From positions 992,001-1,056,000 of the forward strand of contig CAWKDN010000001.1 in the NCBI GenBank assembly GCA_963848415.1: a DNA stretch of 64,000 nt, given 5' to 3'. The position numbers were made by a program, and so were the translations under genes. Below the pieces are notes generated by a model. The model did not search any database and was not told the DNA's origin. It was given only the letters and a program-made list of their open reading frames with translations. Positions 54,061 to 63,458 of this stretch are shown here, piece by piece. Numbering within the stretch: the first letter of the stretch is position 1; every line of letters begins with the position of its first letter. This stretch comes from CAVQBC01 sp963848415. GTDB taxonomy: Bacteria; Actinomycetota; Thermoleophilia; Solirubrobacterales; Solirubrobacteraceae.

Positions 54061-54077
54061 AACCCCGCTGGTAAGGG
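54061..54077. repeat. Solo copy of the 12986-13145 terminal repeat
   Basis: AACCCCGCTGGTAAGGG, identical to the 12986-13003 arm except for one fewer C and an inverted match to 13129-13145. It starts 25 bp after the bdhA-like stop. It is followed by a hairpin TTGGGGA/TCCCCAA (54080-54109), which could terminate bdhA transcription. No inverted partner was seen within 300 bp. Confidence 0.55.
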
Positions 54078-54110
54078 ATTGGGGATCGGATTCCGGTGGG
54101 CGTCCCCAAC

Positions 54111-54230
54111 GGCATTTCCTCAGCACCGCGCCAATCTCGGCCGCGATGCTGTGGTTATGCCGCTGTGAGCGGCATTTCTTCAGCATCCGGCGGGCCTGCT
54201 CGCCGATGCTGAGGAAAAGCCGGTTCCGGG
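54111..54230. repeat. Tandem 60-bp hairpin repeats (BIME-like)
   Basis: Two units start at 54111 and 54171, exactly 60 bp apart. Each opens GGCATTTC(C/T)TCAGCA and closes with the complementary TGCTG(T/A)GG...GCC, so each can fold as a long hairpin (54111-54162; 54171-54222). A third imperfect inverted repeat GCCGGTTCCGG/CCGGAACCCGGC follows (54219-54255). This 315-bp gap between bdhA and phasin holds no gene I can support; it is all structured repeats. Confidence 0.7.
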
Positions 54231-54298
54231 CGCGGATGCGCCGACCGGAACCCGGCTCCTTCGACGCCCGCCGTTCTCGTCGCCGGAGGGTTAACGAG

Positions 54299-54326
54299 CG
54301 AGAGCCCGGGCGAACCCGGGCTCTCG
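54299..54326 (-). terminator. Strong hairpin downstream of phasin gene
   Basis: CGAGAGCCCGGG (54299-54310), 4-nt loop, CCCGGGCTCTCG (54315-54326): perfect 12-bp stem. Read on the minus strand the loop is TTCG, a stable UUCG tetraloop in RNA. It lies 24 bp after the phasin stop. Confidence 0.75.
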
Positions 54327-54350
54327 ATCAGATGAAGCTGTGAAGCGGGC

Positions 54351-54617
54351 TTACTTCTTGAGCAGATCGCGCGCGGTGGTGGTGTAGAGCTTGGTCACCT
54401 CGCGCGTGAAGTTGGCCTGCGCGCGGGCGGCGTCGGCGACCCAGTCGATCTGGGTCGACTCGGCGACCTTGTCCTGATAGTCGGCGACGGTCTTCCAGCT
54501 CGAGTCGAACACGTCGACGTAGCCGAGGCCGGCCTTGCGACCGAAGTCGACGACCTGCTCGTTGATCTCGGTGATGCGCTCGGCGGTCTGCTCGGGGGTC
54601 TTGGTCTGGGTAGCCAT
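54351..54617 (-). CDS. Phasin-like granule protein
   Basis: 88 aa, helical and cysteine-free: TAERITEINEQVVDFGRKAG, DVFDSSWKTVADYQDKVAES, and AQANFTREVTKLYTTTARDL. Amphipathic helices with few aromatic residues are typical of short phasins that coat PHA granules. Single gene with its own repeat-rich promoter region (54632-54699) and terminator. Start ATG 54617 has AAGGAG seven bases upstream. Confidence 0.8.
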   Translation of the reverse strand: MATQTKTPEQTAERITEINEQVVDFGRKAGLGYVDVFDSSWKTVADYQDKVAESTQIDWVADAARAQANFTREVTKLYTTTARDLLKK

Positions 54618-54631
54618 GTGAGAGTCTCCTT

Positions 54632-54699
54632 GAACGGTGCTTGCCTGAGTAAGTCTGCTAGCAGAGTAGCAAGCAGTCAGCTAATTGCAAGCACCGTTC
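54632..54699. promoter_or_regulatory. Operator-like nested inverted repeats upstream of phasin gene
   Basis: Outer arms: GAACGGTGCTTGC (54632-54644) and GCAAGCACCGTTC (54687-54699), a perfect 13-bp pair. Between them sit the 12-bp palindrome TCTGCTAGCAGA (54654-54665), containing CTGC-N2-GCAG, and a second GCAAGC (54669-54674). PhaR-type repressors elsewhere bind CTGC-N3/4-GCAG sites near phasin genes; here the XRE protein at 51015 is the likelier binder. The region is distinctly AT-richer than its surroundings. Confidence 0.65.
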
Positions 54700-54748
54700 C
54701 GGAGATCCCCCCACCTGTCGGGGTCGTGCCGGATGGCACGAACGCGCC

Positions 54749-56725
<1,977 letters not shown>

Positions 56726-56794
56726 CACGCCTCCCTCTCGGTGTCTCCTCTTTCCGAGGCTATCGCCGGTGCGGAGCCGGCGGAAACCTCGCGA

Positions 56795-56826
56795 TCCCCG
56801 GCGCGCCGTACGCGGCGCGCCGGGGA
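56795..56826 (-). terminator. Strong hairpin downstream of actP
   Basis: TCCCCGGCGCGCCG (56795-56808), loop TACG, CGGCGCGCCGGGGA (56813-56826): perfect 14-bp stem 7 bp after the actP stop. It separates actP from acs. No U-tract. Confidence 0.7.
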
Positions 56827-56833
56827 CCTGCGA

Positions 56834-58423
56834 TCAGCTGGCCAGCGCCTTCTCGGAGCCCAGGCCGGTCTCGGACCGCACGTAGAGCTCGTCGAAGCTG
56901 CGCTCCGCGCCGCGCTCGGAGGTCAGGATCGTGCCCACGTAGCAGCCGAGGAACCCGAGCGGGATCGACAGGATGCCCGGGTTGGCGAGCGTCCAGCCGA
57001 TCGGTGAGCCGGTGTCCCCGTCGACCCCGGGCCACACCTTCGGGCTCAGCACGACCAGGATGATCGAGCTGAAGACGCCCAGGACCACGCCCGTGACCGC
57101 GCCGGCCGTGTTGAACCGCCGCCAGGTCAATGCGAGCAGCAGCGCCGGGAAGTTGGCGCTGGCGGCCACCGCGAAGGCGAGCCCGACCATGAACGAGACG
57201 TTCAGGCCCTCGCCGCCGATGACCGCGATCAGGATCGCGATCGCGCCGATCGACATCGCCGCGATCCGCGCGACCCAGACCTCCTCGGCCTCGGAATCCT
57301 GGCCCTTGCGCACGATGTTCGACCACACGTCGTGGGCGACCGCGGCCGACGCCGAGAGCACGAGGCCCGCGACCACCGCGAGGATCGTCGCGAAGGCGAC
57401 GCCCGCGATCACGGCGAGGAAGAGGTCCCCGCCGAAGGTGCCCGCGCCACCCCCGAGGAACTCGGCGAGGTTCGGGGCGGCGAGGTTGCCGCCACTGCCG
57501 GCCGCCTCGACCCCGCCCTCGCCCAGGAAGGCGCGCGCGCCGAAGCCGATGAACGTCGTCAGCAGGTAGAAGAAGCCGATCAGGAACATCGCCCACACCA
57601 CCGAGCTGCGGGCAGCCTTGGCCGTGGGCACGGTGAAGAAGCGCATCAGGATGTGCGGCAGGCCGGCGGTGCCCAGCACGAGTGCGAGCCCGAGCGAGAC
57701 GGTGTCGATCGGCGAGGCCAGGAAGGTGCCCGGCCCGAGTGAGAAGGTCGACTCCTCGGTCGTGTTGCCCTCGGCCCGGTTGAACAGCTCGACCGGGTTG
57801 AAGCCGACCTTGGCCAGCACGAAGATCGACATCACCAGGATGCCGGCCATGAGCAGCACGGCCTTGATGATCTGCACCCACGTCGTGGCGACCATGCCGC
57901 CGAAGACGACGTAGCAGAGCATGAAGATGCCCGTGAGGATCACCGCCAGCGAGAAGTTGATGCCCACCAGCGCCTGGATGAGCACGCCGGCGCCGACCAT
58001 CTGGGCGATCAGGTAGAAGGCGACGACCGCGAGCGTGCCGAGTGCCGCCGCGGTGCGCGCCGGCCGCTCGCGCAGGCGAAAGGACAGCACGTCGGCGATC
58101 GTGTACTTGCCCGCGTTGCGCATGCGCTCGGCCAGCAGGAACATGACCGTCAGGAAGGCGACGAGGAACCCGATCGAGTAGAGGAACCCGTCGAACCCGT
58201 ACAGGAAGATCAGCCCGGCGATGCCCAGGAAGGACGCGGCCGAGAGGTAGTCGCCGGAGATCGCCAGGCCGTTCTGCACGCCGGTGATCTGCCGGCCGGC
58301 GGCGTAGAAGCCGACGGCGCTGGAGGCCCGCTTGGAGGCCCAGTAGGTGATCCCGAGGGTGATGCCGAGGACGATCGAGAAGATCACGACCGCCTCGACG
58401 TTGATGGCCGCCACGACGGTCAT
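56834..58423 (-). CDS. actP: Cation/acetate symporter
   Basis: Sodium:solute symporter family (SSS), 529 aa, about 13 hydrophobic segments. Start ATG 58423 overlaps the DUF485 stop by ATGA, the standard yjcH-actP order. Family features: YAAGRQITGVQNGLAISGDY, LSAASFLGIAGLIFLYGFDG, MRNAGKYTIADVLSFRLRER, GGMVATTWVQIIKAVLLMAG, GLPHILMRFFTVPTAKAAR. Transports acetate and related short-chain acids with a cation. A glycine- and proline-rich loop (GEGGVEAAGSGGNLAAPNLA) lies between helices. Confidence 0.94.
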   Translation of the reverse strand: MTVVAAINVEAVVIFSIVLGITLGITYWASKRASSAVGFYAAGRQITGVQNGLAISGDYLSAASFLGIAGLIFLYGFDGFLYSIGFLVAFLTVMFLLAERMRNAGKYTIADVLSFRLRERPARTAAALGTLAVVAFYLIAQMVGAGVLIQALVGINFSLAVILTGIFMLCYVVFGGMVATTWVQIIKAVLLMAGILVMSIFVLAKVGFNPVELFNRAEGNTTEESTFSLGPGTFLASPIDTVSLGLALVLGTAGLPHILMRFFTVPTAKAARSSVVWAMFLIGFFYLLTTFIGFGARAFLGEGGVEAAGSGGNLAAPNLAEFLGGGAGTFGGDLFLAVIAGVAFATILAVVAGLVLSASAAVAHDVWSNIVRKGQDSEAEEVWVARIAAMSIGAIAILIAVIGGEGLNVSFMVGLAFAVAASANFPALLLALTWRRFNTAGAVTGVVLGVFSSIILVVLSPKVWPGVDGDTGSPIGWTLANPGILSIPLGFLGCYVGTILTSERGAERSFDELYVRSETGLGSEKALAS

Positions 58424-58860
58424 CGCGCGGCCTCCTCGCCCGAGCCGGCGGTCGCCGTCTCGCGCCCGGCGCCGTTGCCCGCCGGCGCCTCCTCCTCGTT
58501 GTTGCCGGGCTGCGTGCGCTCGGCCATCTCGATCACCCGCTCGCGCATCGGGTCGTACTCGTCGTTGGACTTCTTGAGGTACCAGATGCCCAGCACGAAG
58601 ACCATCACGAACTGGGTCAGGGCCAGGCAGTAGCCGACGGTCAAGCCTTCATAGACCGAGTCGGCCATGAAGTCCGGCGCGTAGCCCGCCAGCAAGATGA
58701 AGCCCATGTAGAAGCTCAGGAAGAAGATCGTCGCGGGGATGACGAAGCGCTTCTTCTTGTTCACCAGCTCCTGGAACTCGGGCGCCTCCTCGAGCGCGGT
58801 CCAGTCGTACCCCTTGATCTCCGACGACGTGTCGGACCGGGGTGCCGTGGTTTCAGCCAT
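58420..58860 (-). CDS. DUF485 membrane protein (YjcH-like)
   Basis: 146 aa. EFQELVNKKKRFVIPATIFF followed by two helices (FLSFYMGFILLAGYAPDF; YCLALTQFVMVFVLGIWYL) and LKKSNDEYDPMRERVIE; usual DUF485 pattern. The C-terminal ~45 residues are hydrophilic and variable. Translationally coupled to actP; presumably an auxiliary subunit of the symporter. Confidence 0.92.
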   Translation of the reverse strand: MAETTAPRSDTSSEIKGYDWTALEEAPEFQELVNKKKRFVIPATIFFLSFYMGFILLAGYAPDFMADSVYEGLTVGYCLALTQFVMVFVLGIWYLKKSNDEYDPMRERVIEMAERTQPGNNEEEAPAGNGAGRETATAGSGEEAAR

Positions 58861-58958
58861 GTGCCCTCCTCCTCCTCCTCCGATGACAGGCCAGGTGGAG
58901 GATCCTGATACCCCGCCACGGCAAACGGCTACCGGTTCGCCGTGCTGCAGGTTTTATC

Positions 58959-60320
58959 TCAGCGCGGGCGGCCCTGCTCGCGGCGCTCCTCGGGCGTGAG
59001 CGGAGGCGGCTCCTGGCGGCAGGTGTCCTCGGCGGCGGGCGCGGCGCCGGCCGGATCGCGCGAGCCCCACCACTGCCAGGGTGCCAGCGTCCGGTAGGCC
59101 CGGTCGAGCCCCGGCCGCACGAGCCCTGTGCGGAACAGCGGGTCCTCGCGGAACGTGTACTGGAAGGCGACGGTGACCTGTGGGTGGTCGTACCACCGCT
59201 GCAGCCAGGTCTGCAGGCGCGTGCAGCCCGACAGCGTGTCCTGGGGCAGCACCTCGCCGGGCGGCGCCGGCCCGGACGTCGCCACGCCCAGCGCGGTCTC
59301 GGTGATCCAGATCGCGTGCGTCTGCTCGCACCCGTGCGCGGCCAGGGCGTCGCGCGCGCGGTCGAAGACCGCCACCGCGCCGACGTAGGCGTGCTGGAGA
59401 TAGACCGGTGAGTCGCAGACGACGTCCTTCGGCAGGCCCGCGATGAACTCGGGCACCGAGGTCTGCAGGCCGCTGCCGCCGGCCGAGCTCGAGAGCTCGC
59501 CGATCACCCGCTGCCGGGTGCCCGGCAGCTCGACGGCCAGCTCCTCGAGCGCCTGGTCGAGACTGCCCACCAGCCGCAGGTAGGGCGCGATCGAGAGCGA
59601 CGGCGACGTGACCTCGCAGACCTCGCGCTGCGGCGAGATGAAGTAGGGGTGGTTGGGCTCGTTCCACGGCGTCCACCAGCGCAGGTCCGCCCCCGCTTGT
59701 GCGCCGGCAGCGGCGACGTCCTTGATCAGCTGCCGATAGGCGACCATCGCGTCCTCGCGCGGCGGCCGTGACCGGGAGGTCTCGGTCGGGCGCTCGCAGC
59801 CGGCGGGCGCCGAGGCCGCCCAGGCCGGCGAGCCGGTGACGACCGTCAGCACCTGCACGTCCTGCTCGCGCTGCAGCGCGGCGATCGCGGCCAGCTGCTC
59901 GCGGACGCCCATCCAGCCCAGGCACGGCGGCGTGCCGCGGCTGCAGCCCGTCTGCGGGACGTCGAGGTTCGCCGGCACGCCGGCCTCCGGCTGCAGCGAC
60001 GGCCAGTCGAGCACGAGCCGCACCATCCGCGGGCGCAGCTGCTGGAACTCGTAGCGCCAGCGGTTGAACGGTGGAGGCAGCTCGCGGGCGCGGATCGGCC
60101 ACATGAAGTTCGGGTTGAACTCGGTGATGCCGACCGCCAGGCGGCCGCTGCCAGGCACGGTGGGGTCGAAGGGCGCCGGCGCCGGCGCCTGGGCCGCGGC
60201 CGTGACGGCCGGCCACAGCGCCAGCAGGGCGAGCAGGAGCACGGCCGCTCGCCGGACGACCTGCCTGCACGACTGCCTCGTGGACCCCGCGATGGGCGGA
60301 ACTGTAGAGCCCTCCACCAC
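58959..60320 (-). CDS. Secreted glycoside-hydrolase-like protein (clan A type)
   Basis: 453 aa. Signal peptide: basic STRQSCRQVVRRAA then AVLLLALLALWPAVTAAAQA. TIM-barrel hydrolase hallmarks: RLVLDWPSLQPEAG, LTVVTGSPAWA, acid/base E221 in WWTPWNEPNHP, nucleophile candidate E341 in AIWITETALG, and AFQYTFREDPLF near the end. This two-Glu pattern fits GH5/GH39-like families; substrate unknown. GTG start 60320 directly abuts the glycosyltransferase stop, so it is in the same operon as the two polysaccharide-type genes. It may trim or modify the sugar polymer they make. Confidence 0.78.
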   Translation of the reverse strand: MVEGSTVPPIAGSTRQSCRQVVRRAAVLLLALLALWPAVTAAAQAPAPAPFDPTVPGSGRLAVGITEFNPNFMWPIRARELPPPFNRWRYEFQQLRPRMVRLVLDWPSLQPEAGVPANLDVPQTGCSRGTPPCLGWMGVREQLAAIAALQREQDVQVLTVVTGSPAWAASAPAGCERPTETSRSRPPREDAMVAYRQLIKDVAAAGAQAGADLRWWTPWNEPNHPYFISPQREVCEVTSPSLSIAPYLRLVGSLDQALEELAVELPGTRQRVIGELSSSAGGSGLQTSVPEFIAGLPKDVVCDSPVYLQHAYVGAVAVFDRARDALAAHGCEQTHAIWITETALGVATSGPAPPGEVLPQDTLSGCTRLQTWLQRWYDHPQVTVAFQYTFREDPLFRTGLVRPGLDRAYRTLAPWQWWGSRDPAGAAPAAEDTCRQEPPPLTPEERREQGRPR

Positions 60321-61886
60321 TCAGCGCACCCCCTGCGCGTCAGCCGCGTGACGGGCGGGAAGCGTCCGGTGGGCCGGCGCCGGCCGCGGGCGCAGGCGGG
60401 CGGCGCGCGGCCACGGTACCGCCGCGGCGCGGGCGGTGGCGCGCGCCTGGCCGGCGGCGAAGACCACGATGGCGCCGACCAGCAGGACGTCGATGAGCGC
60501 GAACGCCACGTTGTTGACCCGCTCGGGCGTCGCGCCCTGGGCGAGCGCGCCCGCACACGCCCCGAGCAGCACAGCGACCGCCGCCAGGTTCGCCGCGAAG
60601 CCGCCCCACGGCACGCCCGGCAGCGCCCGCTTGGCCGTGACCGCGAACCCCAGCGGCCGGCCGAGGACCACGCGCACGGTGGCGCGGACGTGGATCGCGA
60701 AGCTCCCCCACGTCATCGCGAGGCCGGCGAGCGTGTAGCTGCCGGCGGTGTAGCGGGCCAGGTTGACGATCGAGATCAGGAAGTAGGGCAGGAAGTGGGC
60801 CGCGAAGGCGCCCGAGCCGTCCTGCACCGGCTGCCAGCCGAACAGCAGCCGCACGGCCGGCAGGCTGAGGTAGACGAGCACGCTCCAGCCGGCGAGCCAG
60901 TACGAGGTCGCCACGAGGTACTGCCAGCGCTGGCCCCAGGACAGCGGGCGCCACAGCCGCGGACGGCGCAGCAGCAGGTCCAGGCATCCGGTCGCCCAGC
61001 GCAGCTGCTGGGCCAGGTAGGAGCGCCCGTCCTCGGGACCCAGGCCGACCGCCAGCGGCTCGGGCACGTAGGCCAGCTCGTAGCCGAGCCCGACCAACTC
61101 GGCCGAGAGCACGATGTCCTCGGTCACCGAGTCCTCGGGGAAGCCGCCGGTCCGTTCGAGCGCCTCGCGGCGGGCGACGAAGTTGGTGCCGCAGCAGAAG
61201 GTCGATCCCCAGCCGTCGCGCCCGCCGCACACGGGCCCGAAGAACACGGCCTGCTGCTGGGCGGCGCCGTGCGTCAGCCGGCCGCGGGCGGCGTTGGCGT
61301 AGACCTGCGGCGTCTGCACGAGCCCGACGCGCGCGTCGACGAAGTAGCCGAGCGTGCGCTCGAGGAAGGCCGGGTCGGGGACGTGGTCGGCATCGAACAC
61401 GCAGACGTAGGGCGCGCCGCCCACGGCGGTCTCGCGCAGGCCGGCGTTGAGGTTGCCCGCCTTGGCCCCCGCGCTGCCCGGGCGTGCGAGGTAATCGGCG
61501 CCGAGCCGGCGGGCGAGCCGCTGCACGGCGGGGCGGGCGCCGTCGTCGAGCACCACGACCCGGACCTCAGCGCCGCGCACGCGCCGCGCCGCGCCGACGG
61601 TCCGGGCGAGGATCTCCAGCGGCTCGTCGAGCGTGGGGATCAGGACGTCCACCCGCGCCGCCGCGGGGGCCTCGAAGGGCCGGTCGCGCGGGCGGCGCAG
61701 GCTCGTCAGCCAGAACGAGAAGGCGTGGAAGCCGTTGAACAGGTCGGCGGCGAGCAGCAGGCCGAAGAGCACCGCTGCGCCGGCCCGGCCGGGCTGCAGC
61801 AGCCAGCCGAAGTACCACAGGCTCGCCAGCACCCCGGCGGCCGTCCAGGCGAGCGTGACCGCGCGCGCGGGTTCCGTGGGCCTCAC
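60321..61886 (-). CDS. BcsA-like membrane glycosyltransferase (GT2)
   Basis: 521 aa from GTG 61886. Two N-terminal helices, a cytoplasmic GT-A domain and at least four C-terminal helices. Processive GT2 residues: D114/D115 (VVLDDGA), DxD as FDADHVPD (D165, D167), SVTEDIVLSAEL (TED, 255-257) and the QxxRW motif QQLRW (293-297). PilZ domain absent, so no direct c-di-GMP control of the cellulose-synthase kind. Makes a beta-linked exopolysaccharide, sugar unknown. GTGA overlap with the ArnT-like gene. Confidence 0.92.
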   Translation of the reverse strand: MRPTEPARAVTLAWTAAGVLASLWYFGWLLQPGRAGAAVLFGLLLAADLFNGFHAFSFWLTSLRRPRDRPFEAPAAARVDVLIPTLDEPLEILARTVGAARRVRGAEVRVVVLDDGARPAVQRLARRLGADYLARPGSAGAKAGNLNAGLRETAVGGAPYVCVFDADHVPDPAFLERTLGYFVDARVGLVQTPQVYANAARGRLTHGAAQQQAVFFGPVCGGRDGWGSTFCCGTNFVARREALERTGGFPEDSVTEDIVLSAELVGLGYELAYVPEPLAVGLGPEDGRSYLAQQLRWATGCLDLLLRRPRLWRPLSWGQRWQYLVATSYWLAGWSVLVYLSLPAVRLLFGWQPVQDGSGAFAAHFLPYFLISIVNLARYTAGSYTLAGLAMTWGSFAIHVRATVRVVLGRPLGFAVTAKRALPGVPWGGFAANLAAVAVLLGACAGALAQGATPERVNNVAFALIDVLLVGAIVVFAAGQARATARAAAVPWPRAARLRPRPAPAHRTLPARHAADAQGVR

Positions 61887-63418
61887 GCCGGCGGCCCCTT
61901 CAGGGTGTGCACGCGCAGCGTGACGTTGGCGAAGCGCAGCGTCCGCGTCGCGCGCGAGTGGCGCTCGAGCGCGCGCCGCTGCGCGGCCGTGCGCCGCCCG
62001 GCGGGTGTGTCCCCGCCCGCCCGCTCGAAGCCGTAGATGGCCAGCACACGGCGCGGGCGGGCGCGCCACAGCGCCGCGACGTCCGCGGTGGAGTCCAGTT
62101 CCAGCCGGCGCAGCGGCGCGGCCGGGCGGTAGTAGGCCGTGACGGGGTCCAGCGAGCGCTCGCCGTCCACCGCCGTGTTGAGCTGGGGGACCATGACCAG
62201 CGCGTCGCCCGGCCGCGCCAGCCGGTTGGCGGTGGCGACCGCCTCGCGCAGCTCGTAGAGCTTCGGGTTGGCGTCGTCGAAGCCCTGGCGTACGCCGGCC
62301 GCGAGCGCCAGCACGGCGACCGCCGCCAGCCCGGCGGCCGCGACCCGCGGACGCGGCACGGATTCGGCGAGCGCCGCGACGGCGACGCACAGCGGCGGCG
62401 CGCAGACGACCACGAAGCGCGGGTCGAAGGCGCTGCGCGGTCCGAGCCAGGACGACGCGGCCAGCATCGCGGGCGGCAGGGCGATCAGCGCCAGCAGCCC
62501 GCCTCCTCGCCAGCCGACCGCCCCCATGCGCCCGAGGCCGGCGAGCGCCGCGAGCCCCAGCAGCGGCCACGCGGCTGCCAGCAGCCCGAGCAGCGCGAAC
62601 GGGTGGAAGCCGACGACCAGCTGGAGACCGACGATCAGCGCGCCGTAGAGGTCCGGCCGCGGATAGTCGGTCGTCGTCGGCAGCGGGCCCGAGAGCGCGA
62701 TCCACACGACCCACGGCAGCAGCAGCGTGCCCGCGAGGGCGCAGGCGGCGAGCACCCACGCGGCCGCGCGGCGGCGATCGGGCCGCACGACCGCCAGCGC
62801 GAGTGCGACCGCCCCGAGCGCGACCACGAACAGCGCCCCGGTGTAGTGCGTCCACAGCGCGCCGGCGAGCGCGAGCAGCAGCCCGAGCCCGCGCCGCGGC
62901 GAGGCGCCGTCGCCCAGGATGCGCCACGCCGCCCAGCCGGCGAGCGCGGTCAGCGCCATCAGCTGGGCGTAGGGCCGCGCCTCCGAGCCGTACCAGAGGG
63001 CGAACGGCGCGCACGCGGCCAGCAGCGCGGCGGCGAGCCCGGAGCTGCGCGGGAAGGCGGCCCGGCTCCAGCCCCAGACCGCCACCACGGCCACCGCCGA
63101 CCAGGCGATCGACAGGCTCCGCAGCCCGAGCTCGGACGTTCCCGCCAGCGCCGCCCACCCGTCGACCGCGAGGTAGTACAGCGGCGGGTGGACGTCGTGC
63201 GCGAGGCCGGCGAGCATCTCCTGCGTCGGCCGCGAGGCCTTCAGCGCCGTGATGGTCTCGTCCAGCCACAGGCTGCGCCCGGCGGCGGCGAGCCGCGCGA
63301 GCACCGCCACGGCGACGATCGCCGCCAGCGCGACCGGCACGGTCGCGGGCGCGCGCCACCACCGCTCGATCCCGAGTCGCGCCTGCCTGCCGGTCCGGCC
63401 CCCCGCCATCTCGAGCAT
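61883..63418 (-). CDS. ArnT/PMT-like membrane glycosyltransferase (GT39/GT83-type)
   Basis: 511 aa with about 10-12 membrane helices. The first loop reads SLWLDETITALKASRP, giving the conserved Asp-Glu pair, followed by HDVHPPLYYLAVDGWAAL, the common DxHPPLYY motif; then AFDPRFVVVCAPPLC. This family uses polyprenyl-phosphate sugars to modify lipids or proteins outside the membrane. First gene of the three-gene polysaccharide operon; divergent from the EamA gene with 40 bp in between. Confidence 0.88.
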   Translation of the reverse strand: MLEMAGGRTGRQARLGIERWWRAPATVPVALAAIVAVAVLARLAAAGRSLWLDETITALKASRPTQEMLAGLAHDVHPPLYYLAVDGWAALAGTSELGLRSLSIAWSAVAVVAVWGWSRAAFPRSSGLAAALLAACAPFALWYGSEARPYAQLMALTALAGWAAWRILGDGASPRRGLGLLLALAGALWTHYTGALFVVALGAVALALAVVRPDRRRAAAWVLAACALAGTLLLPWVVWIALSGPLPTTTDYPRPDLYGALIVGLQLVVGFHPFALLGLLAAAWPLLGLAALAGLGRMGAVGWRGGGLLALIALPPAMLAASSWLGPRSAFDPRFVVVCAPPLCVAVAALAESVPRPRVAAAGLAAVAVLALAAGVRQGFDDANPKLYELREAVATANRLARPGDALVMVPQLNTAVDGERSLDPVTAYYRPAAPLRRLELDSTADVAALWRARPRRVLAIYGFERAGGDTPAGRRTAAQRRALERHSRATRTLRFANVTLRVHTLKGPPA

Positions 63419-63458
63419 TGTGCTACCCGGCTGCCGCCGCTCCGACAGACTGCTTGCC

